In this document: positions 47,362 through 60,054 of the stretch, piece by piece
Layout: each line of letters begins with the position of its first letter
How positions within the stretch are numbered: position 1 is the stretch's first letter
Assembly: GCA_905221605.1 (NCBI GenBank)
Contig: CAJNDS010002217.1
Location: 113,501-177,500, forward strand
DNA: 64,000 nt
From: Symbiodinium natans
Lineage: Eukaryota > Sar > Dinophyceae > Suessiales > Symbiodiniaceae
Direction of reading: 5' to 3'
Position numbers and translations under genes: made by a program
Notes under the pieces: model-generated
Seen by the model: only the letters and a program-made list of their open reading frames with translations
Database searches by the model: none
Told to the model about the DNA's origin: nothing

Positions 47362-49270
47362 ATTTAAAATAGAAGAAAATCCGTAAAATCCGTAAAAAAT
47401 AAAATCCGAGGCCGAATTTGGTTTTAGGAGAAGCCCCAAACGATTTAAATTTTTAAAAATCCTTAAAATCCATAAAAAAATAAAATCAAAATAATATATT
47501 TTTTAAGGATTTTAAGGATTTTATTCGATTTTAAAATGCATAAAATCCTTAAAAAATAAATTCGGCCTCTGATTTTCTTTTTTAAGGATTTTATGCATTT
47601 TAAAATAGAAGAAAATCCTTAAAATCCTTAAAAAATAAAATCCGAGGCCGAATTTGGTTTTAGGAGAAGCCCCAAACGATTTAAATTTTTAAAAATCCTT
47701 AAAATCCATAAAAAATAAAATCAAAATAATTTACTTTTTTAAGGATTTTAAGGATTTTATTCGATTTTAAAATGCATAAAATCCTTAAAAAATAAATTCG
47801 GCCTCTGATTTTATTTTTTTAAGGATTTTATGCATTTTAAAATAGAAGAAAATCCTTAAAATCCTTAAAAAATAAAATCCGAGGCCGAATTTGGTTTTAG
47901 GAGAAGCCCCAAACGATTTAAATTTTTAAAAATCCTTAAAATCCATAAAAAATAAAATCAAAATAATTTATTTTTTAAGGATTTTAAGGATTTTATTCGA
48001 TTTTAAAGTGCATAAAATCCTTAAAAAATAAATTCGGCCTCTGATTTTATTTTTTAAGGATTTTATGCATTTTAAAATAAAAGAAAATCCTTAAAATCCA
48101 TAAAAAATAAAATCCGAGGCCGAATTTGGTTTTAGGAGAAGCCCCAAACGATTTAAATTTTTAAAAATCCTTAAAATCCATAAAAAAATAAAATCAAAAT
48201 AATTTATTTTTTAAGGATTTTAAGGATTTTATTCGATTTTAAAATGCATAAAATCCTTAAAAAATAAATTCGGCCTCTGATTTTATTTTGTTAAGGATTT
48301 TAAGGATTTTCTTCTATTGTAAAATGCATAAAATCCTTAGAAAATAAAATCAGAGGCCGAATTTATTTTTTAAGGATTTTATGCATTTTAAAATCGAATA
48401 AAATCCTTAAAATCCTTAAAAAAAAAATTATTTTGATTTTATTTTTTATGGATTTTAAGGATTTTTAAAAATTTAAATCGTTTGGGGCTTCTCCTAAAAC
48501 CAAATTCGGCCTCGGATTTTATTTTTTAAGGATTTTAAGGATTTTCTTCTATTTTAAAATGCATAAAATCCTTCAAAAAATAAAATCAGAGGCCGAATTT
48601 ATTTTTTAAGGATTTTATGCATTTTAAAATCGAATAAAATCCTTAAACTCCTTAAAAAATAAATTATTTTGATTTTATTTTTATGGATTTTAAGGATTTT
48701 TAAAAATTTAAATCGTTTGGGGCTTCTCCTAAAACCAAATTCGGCCTCGGATTTTATTTTTTAAGGATTTTAAGGATTTTCTTCTATTTTAAAATGAATA
48801 AAATCCTTAAAAAATAAAATCAGAGGCCGAATTTATTTTTTAAGGATTTTATGCATGTTAAAATCGAATAAAATCCTTAAAATCCTTAAAAAATAAATTA
48901 TTTTGATTTTATTTTTTATGGATTTTAAGGATTTTTAAAAATTTAAATCGTTTGGGGCTTCTCCTAAAACCAAATTCGGCGCCTCGGATTTTGTTTTTTA
49001 CGGATTTTAAGGATTTTCTTCTATTTTAAAATGCATAAAATCCTTAGAAAATAAAATCAGAGGCCGAATTTATTGTTTAAGGATTTTATGCATTTTAAAA
49101 TCGAATAAAATCCTTAAAATCCTTAAAAAAAAAAATTTGATTTTATTTTTTATGGATTTTAAGGATTTTTAAAAATTTAAATCGTTTGGGGCTTCTCCTA
49201 AAACCAAATTCGGCGCCTCGGATTTTATTTTTTACGGATTTTAAGGATTTTCTTCTATTTTAAAATGCAT
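47362..49270. repeat. AT-rich satellite arranged as a giant inverted repeat
   Basis: Units of about 235 bp carry AAAATAGAAGAAAATCC, GAGGCCGAATTTGG, GGAGAAGCCCCAAACG and TTAAGGATTTT blocks. About four units run in one orientation (starts near 47,366, 47,602, 47,840 and 48,073); from about 48,330 on, four to five units run inverted. The halves could fold into a stem of nearly 1 kb. Each unit also contains internal inverted repeats. Confidence 0.88.
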
Positions 49271-49319
49271 AATATCCTTAAAACATAAAATCCCAGAAGT
49301 CCTTGAGGTCGAGGCCAAG

Positions 49320-50780
49320 CGCAGCGCCAAATAGACCCTAAAGGTCCTACGTACGTAACCCTAAACCTTACACGGTAGCCTTTCGGAATTTCGGCTTCAA
49401 CAAGTTGGCACTGCAGGAAGTTCAGGGTTTGGCGGTCAGGGCTTCCTAAAAGGGGTGAGGATTGGGGTTTAGGGTTTGGTTTAGGGTTAAGGTTTATCAG
49501 GGCCTTTTCAAAGGGGTTTCCTAAACGTGTATTGGTTTGGGTTCTTGGGTCTAGTTTTGGGTGTTTCTTGGGTTTAGGGTTGTAAGCGTGTAGGGTTTAT
49601 GGCTTCGCAGAATCTAGACCACACACTCGGATGTCCGCATTACGTGTCTTGTTCCACGTACACCTATCATTATTCCAAATAGCCCCAAGCCCTAACCCTC
49701 AAAACCAGACTCCAAACCCTTCGACCAAAATCCTGAAATGGAAACCCTAGACCATCAAAACAAACACCTACTCCCTAGACCGTAAACAATTGAACCTAAC
49801 ACCTACACCCTAAAGCCTAAAACCCAAACCTGAAATTCGAAAGCCGAAATAGGCCAAATCCTTCACTCCCACCTTTGAAAAGAAAGGCTCTTCGGGGATT
49901 TAGGGTCTAAGGTTTAGGGTTTAAGGTTTAGAGTTTTGGGCTCAGAATCTAGGGATTCGGGGTTAAGGCTCAACCATGCACTTGCACGTCGAAACCATCC
50001 TCAACCATCCTCAGGAAGCTCTAACCATGCATGTACGGACGGAAAGACAGAAGAAGGAGAGAAGAAGGGTTTAGGGCTCAAGAGTTCCTTTGTTGTGCTC
50101 AGTTGGGAATCAGGGAATGAACCATCCAGGGCTCCCTTTAAGGTAACCAGGGATGGTAGGGATGGTTCATTCCTTCATTCCCTCATTCCCAACTGAGCGC
50201 AACTAAGGTTTAGGGTGAGGAGTTTGGGGGTGGTGTTTCAGGGTTTTGGCAGAAGACTTCAGGCTGTAGGTTTAGGTTTTAGGATCTCGGGTTTTGGGGC
50301 TTAAGCTTCAGGCTTTAGTGTGTAGGCTTTTGGGTTTAGGCCCTGGGCTTAGCCTTTTGGCTTTTGGGCTTTGGGCTTAGAGTCTAGGGTTTAGGGCCCC
50401 TCAAACTGTAAAGCCCAGTACCCTGAACATCCGAACCAAAACAGAAAACCTACACGACAAACGTTGCAAAACACGCCCTGACCTCCCGAAGAGCTTAACC
50501 CTTAACCCTTAAACCTAAACCCTACACGCGCCTGAATGTCAAGGTACCAATCATCGTTCCGGTGATGCCAGCTTGGACCTCCTTGTCCTCTGGGGGCATA
50601 GCTTAGGCTTCCCAGGTCTAGGGTCTGGCATTTAGGTTTTCGGGTTTAGGGATTAGTGTTCAGGTTTAGGGTTTAGGGCCCAGGGTCCAGGGCTGCTACA
50701 GCTGCTGCGGCGGCTGCTGCTGAGGCTGTTGCGGTGGTTTAAAGTTTAGGGGTCTCAGGCGGTTTGGATTTTTAGGGGTT
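49320..50780. repeat. Degenerate telomere-like sequence flanking the kelch exons
   Basis: Interspersed TTTAGGG-like and CCCTAAA-like stretches in both orientations, much like 37,140-41,010. Near 50,095-50,205 a short imperfect inverted repeat contains AGTTGGGAATCAGGGAATGA and its complement. Apart from the kelch exon at 50,532-50,589 no coding sequence was recognised. Confidence 0.75.
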
Positions 50781-51082
50781 GCAAGGGTTAAGTTGGCGGG
50801 TTCCTAGGTTGGTCTCACTTGCCTCCAAAGATGTACAAACGTCCATTAGCCGTGTCCAAAACCATGGAGTGCGTGGAGCGGATCGTCGGACTGGTGCCTG
50901 AACCATCGTTGAACTGAGTCCAAGTGTTGGCCACAAGATCGTAGTACCATGTGTCGCCATAGGTCGATCCGCTGATGCCTCCATACATGTACATGCGATT
51001 GTTGGCAAGGTCCATGGCACTCGCAGCCCCAGTTCGCGCAGTCAGAGCCGTGCTAGAGCCATCGTTTCCCTCAGCCCATTGG
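50532..51082 (-). CDS. Kelch exons 1 and 2 of the visible series
   Basis: Exon 50,819-51,082 (264 nt, acceptor TTACAG, donor GTGAGA) encodes SAMDLANNRMYMYGG, then DTWYYDLVANTWTQF, then STHSMVLDTANGRLYIFGG: one full blade and the start of another. Exon 50,532-50,589 (58 nt, acceptor CCCAG, GC donor) encodes GQGGPSWHHRNDDWYLDIQ. AA plus A across the intron makes Lys, so the join reads IFGGK-GQGG. The next recognisable kelch exon is 11.3 kb away. The upstream start was not found. Confidence 0.75.
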
Positions 51083-51681
51083 CTGTAAGACATCACTGGT
51101 AGGGAGCAAAAGACCGACGCTTTCAACGCCCTGCATCGGCGGCGACGAGCCCAGGGTCACGGAAATGGAAGCCTAAACCCTAAACCCTAAACCACGCAGC
51201 CTTTCATTCTTCAGATTTTTGGCCTGAAGTTCCGCTTGTGCCAAAACGGGACGGGGCAGGATTGGCAGCAGCATAGCAAAGCAGCCCTTCACAAGGACTT
51301 ACTGGTGCTCAAGGGGGAGTGAATCCCTATAGTAACCCCTACAATGATACTTATATCCGCTAGCAGGTACCTCCTACAAGAGGACTGTCTTCCTGTCTCC
51401 AGCTTTGGATGGCTTTCGAATTGCGCTGAAGAAGCTGAAGAGCTTTTGGCAACTTTGGGTGTGGGGACTGGGTATGACAAGTTTCAGCCTTCATTCCGAG
51501 TCCGCGGCGTTTCTTGGGCAAGGTCACAGGGCTTCGGACTTCAGACTTCACGACTGCTGGCTCGCGTTCAAGGAAGACTTGCAAAACAAGGGCCCACACA
51601 ACCTGAAAAAGGAGGCTCAAAATTGCATCACCCAACAAGAACTCCAAGACTCCGAGTCCAAATCCAGAAGCAGCGCATTGG

Positions 51682-52019
51682 GCCCCCGGGCAGTCGAAGT
51701 GCTGCCCGGAGGTTGCCATGTCACGGGGCCGCCGATCTCACTGGCGTCGAGGTCCTGGCAACCAACCACCGTCCACACAGAGGTACCACAGGCTCCTTGT
51801 GGCTCCCCAAGGCCCTGCTCTGAACCAAGTCAACTATACCGATACCAGATCATACTTGAGCACGCCACAACATGCCATCCTGTGCACTCGACTGTATACG
51901 CTAGGCTGTAGTATACTAAACTGCTATATAGCTGAGCTGCAGAACCCTCAGCACTGTTCAAACACCAGACACTCAGCCTGGTCCGTGAACGCAAGCGACG
52001 TCACGCTCACGGTCGGGAC
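51682..52019 (-). CDS. Repeat-domain exons D and A upstream of kelch
   Basis: D is 51,978-52,019 (42 nt, VPTVSVTSLAFTDQ, acceptor GGAAG, GC donor). A is about 51,682-51,754 (DLDASEIGGPVTWQPPGS, acceptor GCCAG). They are the same D-then-A modules as in Region 1. A weak B-like stretch (VFLEREPAVV) lies near 51,560. They are either the 3' end of a preceding paralogous gene or repeats N-terminal to the kelch part of one giant gene. Confidence 0.6.
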
Positions 52020-52024
52020 CTTCC

Positions 52025-54725
52025 CCGGTTCCAAGCGACCGGATGCTTTACGGACACGATGTCTTTCTTGTACATTCGAATATGGAGTCGCATAGGCTTT
52101 GTCGCATACAGTACGCAGAGCATAGAAAAAAGAGAGAGAGAGAAAGAGCGAGAAAGAGAGAGGGAGAGAGAGTCAGAGCAAATATTCTAAGATACTATGG
52201 TGCAGCAACATCGTTGAATATGTATACAGAGTATGCAAAGTACTGTGGTAATACAGCGTGTAGGAAAGGTACAATACACGAGAACATGATAGTTCATTAA
52301 AGTATTGAAACGCTTTGTAATGTGCAATATTCTAGGCCTACCAGGGCAAGAAATCGTTCTGCGCACCATTGCACGTCTGATGGTGCACATTGAGACATAC
52401 TACAGTATGGCCGATAGTGCGCATACTCTTGGGTTGCATAGGGACATGCAGCCAGACTATGCAATTGGAGAACATCGCGTAGCATAAACACTAGTAGTGT
52501 TGAACAAATCAGCAGAGGTGAACATTTGGTACGTTCATCCACATACTGTACAATGAGGTCTGATACAAACGGACCAAAGCCATAAGCATGGAAATCTGAG
52601 GCAATCAGAGGTGACATCACAACGGGTCGCAAGATGCGCAATACGGCTTCTTCTTGCAGGACAGCATGGACCAACGAAGGAGATACACGTGAAACCTTGG
52701 GTGAAGAAAAGCACGGAACATGTCCCGGCGTTGCGAGAAGGTATCAACACCAGCATTTGACTGACTGGCACGGTGGACAACTTGATCCGACATGTTGATT
52801 TCAAACTCCGGTGCCACTGCAGTTTGTCTTCACATGCTGGCCTGCCCCCATGCTGGGAGGAGCCCGTTGGCCTCAGCACTGAAAGAGTCTGTGACATAAG
52901 ACTTCGAGCACTAAGCGTCTGCACAACTAAACAATCTCGACGGCTACGGCCTGAAACAGCCAGCCTCTCAGAGTCAGCTAATTTTTCTGCAGGAGTCCGT
53001 CGCTCAAAGCAAGACTGAGAGACAGATGCCTAGATCTCTCAACGAACTTCAGGTTGCATCCCCCTGCCCTGCGAAGCCTGCATGTACCTTTGAAGAGAGG
53101 CCATTAAACAAATTTGAGCCTTGCATGCGACGAAATGTACAGTATTGGATACTGTTGTATACTGAAAAGGATGAACATACTGTAGAATATACGATACCCT
53201 ATACACAGAAGATATTGGAAGCACACGAGAGTAGGAGCTCGACCAGAGCCAAGAGCAGAGCCCATGCCATCTCCAAGGACCTTGCATGCAGTAGCTTTTG
53301 CATTGACACGACCGAGCACACGCGAATAATTGCAGCAGGACTACACCACGAACTATTCAATGTATGATCTGGCCGCGAATTGCTCAGAGACGTAACTGCT
53401 CACAATGTAGTGTGCAGCACAGCGCACATGTCTTCTTCTGGCAACTTGTAAGAAGGGAATGCGTGCCCCAAGCCCAGACTCTATCAGGCTGTCGCACTGT
53501 TCCGTGACCCTTCGGTATCGCAGAGGCCTCCCTTGGAGAGGTGGGACCTACTTTGTTCAACTCACATGGCTGGCAAGCAGCACGGTCTGCAAACAAGCGG
53601 CGGCACCCAGATGGCTCGACATGAAGACAAGTTGAGACCATGGCTGTGAATGCAATCACGCCCCGACGTTTCACTTGGTTCCGACGTGTTCCGAGGTTTA
53701 CTTCAGCTGGTTGAAATTCAGGTCCCTCTTTGGCTACAATCTTCTGTCAAACTGATGCTGGCACTCAACACCGCACTCACAGCTTGCTGTTGCCACAGCA
53801 CCGCACTGCATGGCTCTATGGAACTAGTTGGCGTGGAGAGGGCTGGTCGGCAACAGGGACGGCACTGTCGGATGTGTCATTGAAGCGGCTCTTTCCTCCT
53901 TATCCTGCATAGGACACAACTCTCAAAAGCCTTAGTAGGCTTGCAACGGTCAGCCGGTTACAACATGAACTCTGAAAGCACTTGCATCCTTCAGGCCTTG
54001 TCAAGGTTTACGAAGAGTGTCCAAATTTCAAAGTTCACATAAATTCGCCCTTCGCCTCCTCACTTCGGCTCCAGATGCGATCGCCACAAGTCTGTTGAAA
54101 CCCGTAAAGCCAAGAGCCGGAAGCAAACGCTCAGGATGAAAGAGCTATGTCACTTGTGGTGTATTGACGACAGCCAGCGGCCACTCTGCATGCAAATCTA
54201 CATCTGATGAGTGGTGCCCGTGGTGGACCCTGAACTCTGGCAGTAAAGCTGAAGTACGAAGCTATCCTCGGCATGCATCGCAACCTGATTTTGCCCCGCG
54301 TCGATCACTCAGGCTCCTGAGCACGTCCACCTGCAATTTTCATCTTTGCAGGCTGGAAGCCCCGGCCAGCCGCTGTTGGATTGTACACGACCTAGCCACA
54401 TGAACAGCAGTTCTCTGGGTGCAAAAGCCACAAATTTGCGCTTTGGAATTTGGAGCAGGCGCCTGCTTCCCTTCGACTCTGTCTTGTCGAACTCCATACG
54501 GCCAGGCGGTTGAGACTTGCTGCGGCGTGGCTTTGGGCCTGTTGCTGCAGGTGAAACCAATTCGAAACAACCTCCCTCATGTGACATAGTGACATGATGA
54601 TAGAACGAATGAGGCTTACATATCCGCAAGCGCCTCAAAAGTGGTTCGCTGCTTCCCGCAGTCTCTACTGCTAACGGTCTAACGGCTGGCATGCGCCTGC
54701 CATGGCTCGCCGGCACCGGCTCCAT
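52025..54725. other. No supported gene
   Basis: I see no recognisable coding module on either strand in this 2.7 kb. A GA-rich tract lies at about 52,127-52,172. It may be intron or intergenic. Confidence 0.5.
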
Positions 54726-54925
54726 CGGGTGACCTACACGTCTTGCATATTGGGCTGCGATGGACCCTGCATGGCCCTGCACCCGACAAGTTTTAGCATC
54801 CTGAGGCGAAACCCTACAGCAAATCCAAACTGAATCTCAAGAGCTATCATCAGGGCCATGCGTTGGTGTGTGTGGAGAAGCTGCCAAAAGGTATCAAACC
54901 AAAACAAATGGCTCATAAACCTTAC

Positions 54926-55084
54926 CATGGTGTCCCGAAACGGTCTCGACCATGCGGACTGCACCAACACGTCAGAGCTGAGGTCAGGGACGTGACCATC
55001 GAATTCTCCTTTGAGAGCCAGGTTCACGTAGTTCCCGAGGTCGGAATTTGGCTTTGTATATCCTTGCTTGAGATGGGTCATCCC
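54926..55084 (-). CDS. Orphan coding exon, unknown protein
   Basis: 159 nt between a TTTCAG acceptor and a GTAAGG donor, 53 codons in phase 0, including NYVNLALKGEFDGHVPDLSS and LVQSAWSRPFRDTM. Composition is protein-like. The frame also stays open through the next 45 nt and on to 54,734, where QLLHTHQRMALMIALEIQFG could be either a following exon (GGCAG acceptor at 54,881) or read-through. I do not recognise the family. Confidence 0.5.
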
Positions 55085-55476
55085 CTGAAAGCAACGTCAG
55101 AAGCTACATGCTGCCCAGCAGCCGCTGCCGAATGAGCCATTTTGCCTGTTCTGATGATACAAAACACCAAGGCTGCAACAAACAAGTCCGTCATAAATAC
55201 CCCAACCCTGGCACTGCTCAGATTTTTTGCAGCGACCTATAAAGCATCTGTCCGGTTGATCTGAAATCTGAATGGGTATTTCCGACCGTAGAAGCATGCA
55301 GGGTGTCGTTGTTGACAGAAAACATGACATTCGGAAGGAGTCAGCTAGCGTGAGCGCTGCTGTTTCTGGCTTGGGTGCGTGCCTGTCAGACTCTGTCAGG
55401 GGGGACTGAAGGAAGGGGCACAACTGAGGCAGCATGAGACAAGAACTCTTGCGCATCATTGGTCAAAGCTGCGTGA

Positions 55477-55806
55477 TCACCATCGACAGCTTGCGCGTTG
55501 ATCATCGTCTGCGGGTCTGATTTCATGGGAATCCTTGCGCATGCTAGACTTGGCTTTGCTCTCCACAACAGCAACGGAAGAGCCGGTACAGCCTGATAGA
55601 CGTGGGAGCAGGGATTGCAGGATTTCTGCATAGTAAGATGCGCACGTCTGGTGGCCGAACTGGTGCAAAATCTTCATTTCGACAAGATGCGCATATCGAA
55701 TGCATCTGATTCCCAGCTCTTGGCACGTGTGTTTGTAGAGCGGGTAGTCCACCCTAGGCGGCGGAACAGTGTGGTTGTCACTGCAATAAGTGAGCCACAA
55801 CAGCAC
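55477..55806 (-). CDS. Possible coding exon(s), unknown protein
   Basis: After a CCTAGG-type acceptor near 55,755 the reading VDYPLYKHTCQELGIRCIRY and KILHQFGHQTCASYYAEILQ has protein-like composition. A second overlapping frame at 55,386-55,545 (MKSDPQTMINAQAVDGDHAA) also looks coding. The two are in different frames, so a splice or frameshift would be needed. Family not recognised. Confidence 0.3.
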   Translation of the reverse strand: MLLWLTYCSDNHTVPPPRVDYPLYKHTCQELGIRCIRYAHLVEMKILHQFGHQTCASYYAEILQSLLPRLSGCTGSSVAVVESKAKSSMRKDSHEIRPADDDQRASCRW

Positions 55807-55849
55807 CCTCAGTGCCGAAACCGAAGCGACTGGTGACAGCTGGGAGGCT

Positions 55850-58800
55850 TGTACAGCACTTTCATGGCTCTATTTCGCCGCGTGAGGCATTTCCTGTGCG
55901 GATGCTCCAAGTCTCAATCTTAAGTCTTGTGGAGGAATCCGAGAGCAGAGAATGCAAGAAGCACACCAATCATCCACGAACGAACTGACTGTTGCTCCTG
56001 ACCCCTGTTCGTGCGTCCCGGCTAGTGGTAGAACAACTATCTTTCATGGCTAACTATGCTGTTCTGCTGCATTGATGCCCAAACTCAGCCTGATGCAAGT
56101 ATTGCAAATCACGCACGTGTGACAGCTTCAGCCTATGTGCTGATATTGAACGGCATTGGCTAACAGTTCCTACATGGCCATCGTTGCTCTACAAGTGGCA
56201 TCGATCTGAACCGGGAGCATGCTGTCCTCATCGACTCTTTGGCTTCTTGATGAGGACCACCCATATCTGTCCCTTTCAAATTCGACATGCAGGCAATAAT
56301 CAAGATCAACGTCACTAAGCAAAGTTCTGCGAACATCAACGTGAATGCAGGCTCTTGACGTACTCTGCTTGATTCTGGGCTCTCCGTCAAGTGCGCGGGA
56401 ACTAGTTTCTCTAAACCAACGAGAGACCCAGAGATCCGTGAACACCGCATGCAAATTGTTCCAGTTCCTACAGGACGACTGTCATTGAATTCCCAAGCGC
56501 CGAAACTGCTCTGCACCTTGCAATCTCGTGCAGCATCCCATCGATGATAGGGACATCATATACACATATATATATATATGCATACATATATTATTGTATA
56601 TAAGTAACTCTCTGAATGTACGAGCAAGATCGATTGTTGGACCACGAAACAAAAACATACACACGATAGTACCCATCTCCGACTTCGGACTGGCAAGGCA
56701 ACAGGGTGCAGCGCTTGAACACATGAAGTGGGGGGTCGAGTCTAGCCAAGCAGCTCAGCAAATGTGCTCGCAAACCTTAGGCATGTGTCAAAAACAACAG
56801 TTGCCATGTGCTGCAACGGCTTCCTTCTCTAATGCCAGCTCTAACATGCCCGAAATGCGAACACAGATAATGCAGCTGAATGCCCGTTTTTCACCTCTCG
56901 GCAAAAAGAGACACATTTCGGCTGGCTCCACCGCTTCCCACTGTTTGGACATTTTTGTCTGCCAAGCTTAGTCAAGAAATGAACGGCCCGGAGCCATGGA
57001 GCTGTTCCTGGAACGGGGCTGATCATTCCTGAGCCCTTGGCCCTGCGCTTCAACCTCAACGAACTGCAGCTCTCTATGTCTCAGCTTGTTTTGGGCCTGT
57101 ACGAGTTGTTCATGCTTAGTCCTAGCGGAGTTCCATCCAATTTGAAACCGGCGCCCAACTTTGCCACCCCTACTGTACCAGGCGAAGCAGAAGCAGCATG
57201 TTGTCAACCTCATGTAAGGCTACGATCCTACTCGACAGGCATAATTCAACGGTACTGAAGATCCATTCTTAGGTCTACACGCAACGTTGAAACAGGCCCG
57301 AATTGCCGTTTTGGCTTCTGCATCGGCAGCTGCATGCAGGAGCAAAGTGCTGAGCACTTTTTAACGGAGAGCTACTATGTTTATGTTCTTTATTTTCAAA
57401 CGAGAACAGCGTTTGATGAAGCACCAGAACATTTGTCAAACCAACAAACAGCAGCGAACATGAGGAGGAACAATGGAACACTGTTTCTGAACACAACTGG
57501 AACATTCTTCGTAGAGCAGGGACCACAGCGAAAACTTCAGTGCAATGTTTTCTCGCAATCCCTTTGCAGAAGTTGAGGAGTGTGCTTGGGTCGAGGTCCG
57601 GTCATCAATCCCATGAACGGGTCACATCGGGACACACAAGATGGCTTGGAATGTGCAAAGGCTAAGCCGGGCATCCTGAGGACCATTTTTCAAGCTCCAG
57701 AAGATGTCGCCAGCAGAAGTGCGTGGACACAATGGGCCAAAATGCAGCAAAGGCGCGCAGAATCTTCTCCGTGAGGCAAGCAATTCGCACAGCGTGGCTG
57801 TTCGTGTCGAAAGGGCGTCGCTGAAACTTGCCTTTATCAGCGATGCTGCAAGCAAGCTTGAAACCTGTAGGTTTGCCAAGTGTCGGTCTCACATGTTGCA
57901 CGGTTTCCATTCGGAAGGCTGCAGATACAATCAGCCGAAGATGCACATGGGCATTCATATGGCCCAATTGCTGCTTAGGAGCGGATGAGCTGATGGGCCC
58001 CTCAGCTGAGCAACGAACTGCATGAATGCAGAACGAACTACTTAGGGCCTTGTGGTGTTTCTTCCATCTTCTATTGCGTGCAGAAGTATGGGCTTGCCAA
58101 AAATCTGCTCGACCAAAAACAGCATGGCATGTTCACGCTCGCATGCTTGGCATTGACTCGGCCATACTCGCTTTCTTGAGTCAGGGTTCAAGAGGCGCAG
58201 CCTGCCCCCCCCCACCACCCTATTCATGGGTTCCAAAGCAAGCATTGCATAATATTGCATGCTTGCTGCCTCCACAGTCTTCGCCGATAACTGAGTCTGA
58301 ATGAGGTGGCCTGAAGTCCAGTTCCACATCGCCCTGGCCCGCATTTCTTCTTCTTCCTGCACTTCACTCCCCCAGTCGACTTCGTCTGCGCGCGTCTGAG
58401 GCTTATTTGCGTTACCTTTGTCCGACACGCTCTCGGGGTCGTCGCTGTCATTCGCTGTCATCGGCAATCATGGGCAGCGTTTCAACTTCCACCTCCCTCC
58501 TTCCATGGCTTTGAATTCCCTCGCCGTAACCTCGTATGACCTCCCGCCTGTCTTTCTGTCTTTCTGCTGGTGTTGACAAGTTGAGGCGGTAGAACCGCTG
58601 CATGGCTGGGTTGTGTCGGACCCCTGCTCTCGGGGCCTCAGCTTGGGTACGTTCTCGAGGGTGTCCCCGAAAGTCCCGCCTGTTGGCCTGGCTATAGAAC
58701 TGGTGGGTGGACACTGCAGACTCGGAACCCCCCCCCCTTTGCTGTGTACTGGGTTAGCCCTTGGCAGCGAGATGCGTTTTTGGTGCGAATGTTCCAATCC

Positions 58801-59800
58801 ATGGCTGACTCAATGCCCGAAGCCCCTCCCAGTGGGCTGTAGTGGGGGCACGAGGCATTGCAGTATTGGACCCAATTTCGATATCTCACTCTCTTCTTCT
58901 TCTTCGGGGCATGAAGGACGCTCACTCTCTTGCTTGCTTGCTTGCGGTGCGCATGACCTCCCTAGGGAGGTCGCCCTCTCTCTCTCTCTCTATCTCTCGT
59001 TTGTTCTTAGGAAGTCGCATGTTGACAGTACACCCACTGAATGCTGCTGAAGCTCTCCACTTGGAAACATCTCTGTTGCTTGCACAGCGCAGTGTCAAGC
59101 ACTTTCTCATCTCGGGAGACAGATGCCGAACCTCAAGCGAGTGAGTTTCTGATGGCAGGAAACAAGAACTAGCTTTTCCGACCTCTTTCAATGGATGTGC
59201 AGCACTGCTGTCAATCGACAAATGCTGATCCTTGCAAGCTGCCGCATGAACCGTTGGAACCCATATTCTGACATCCATGCAACTTAGAGAATGGGCGACA
59301 GAGAAGTTGCAGCACTGAGACTCACCAATCCTACCAAATGACCTGTCGTAGCTTCGGGGCTCCATGGCTGCCGGCAAGGAGCATCATCTGGGGTCAAATG
59401 CCAGAGAAGCCTCAACGGTAATTTGTTCACGACGCAAGTGGCCACGTATCTAGCAGTCGTCTGCATCAGACTTTACTTTCGAAAAGACCAGATCAAGACA
59501 GCTTAAATCTAAACACAGTGTTGCCTACAGAGTGGCCTACAGGATTCACTCGCCCATGTGCTCCAAGGTAGTCCTTACACATCTGCTTAGTTCGCTCGAA
59601 ACGTCGAGGCACTCGTCCTTCGGTATCGACGCTCGCATTTGCAGAAACTCCTTCTCAGCGGCCGCCTGCGCATTCCGGACAACATGAGCTATTCAAGAAA
59701 ACGCCGAAAGCCTGGAGCAGCAGTTGGGTCACACTCAGCCCTATCCAAGCAGAGAGTTTGTATGTAAATGCACAGCACAGCACGTGAGCAATTGGGTACT
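55850..59800. other. No recognised gene; possible coding relics
   Basis: Several minus-strand readings have protein-like composition but no recognisable family. One at 56,170-56,454 has VDLDYCLHVEFERDRYGW. One at 58,042-58,467 has ANDSDDPESVSDKGNANK and an acidic run, with a differently framed Arg-rich reading just upstream at 58,448-58,714. The last pair could be a frameshifted mobile-element protein, but I cannot name it. A short AT repeat lies at 56,560-56,590. Confidence 0.3.
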
Positions 59801-59812
59801 CCGTGAGCCCCT

Positions 59813-59813
<1 letters not shown>

Positions 59814-59887
<74 letters not shown>

Positions 59888-59968
59888 CAGTAGCAGTAGC
59901 AGCAGTAGTAGCAGTAGCAGTAGCAGTAGCAGTCGTGACAGTAGCAGTAGCAGTAGCAGTAGCCGTAG

Positions 59969-60017
<49 letters not shown>

Positions 60018-60021
60018 CGTC

Positions 60022-60054
<33 letters not shown>

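Noticed and set aside
57037-57258. Plus-strand reading with LNELQLSMSQLVLGLYEL
   Set aside because: The opposite strand has an equally protein-like helix reading; neither has splice or homology support.
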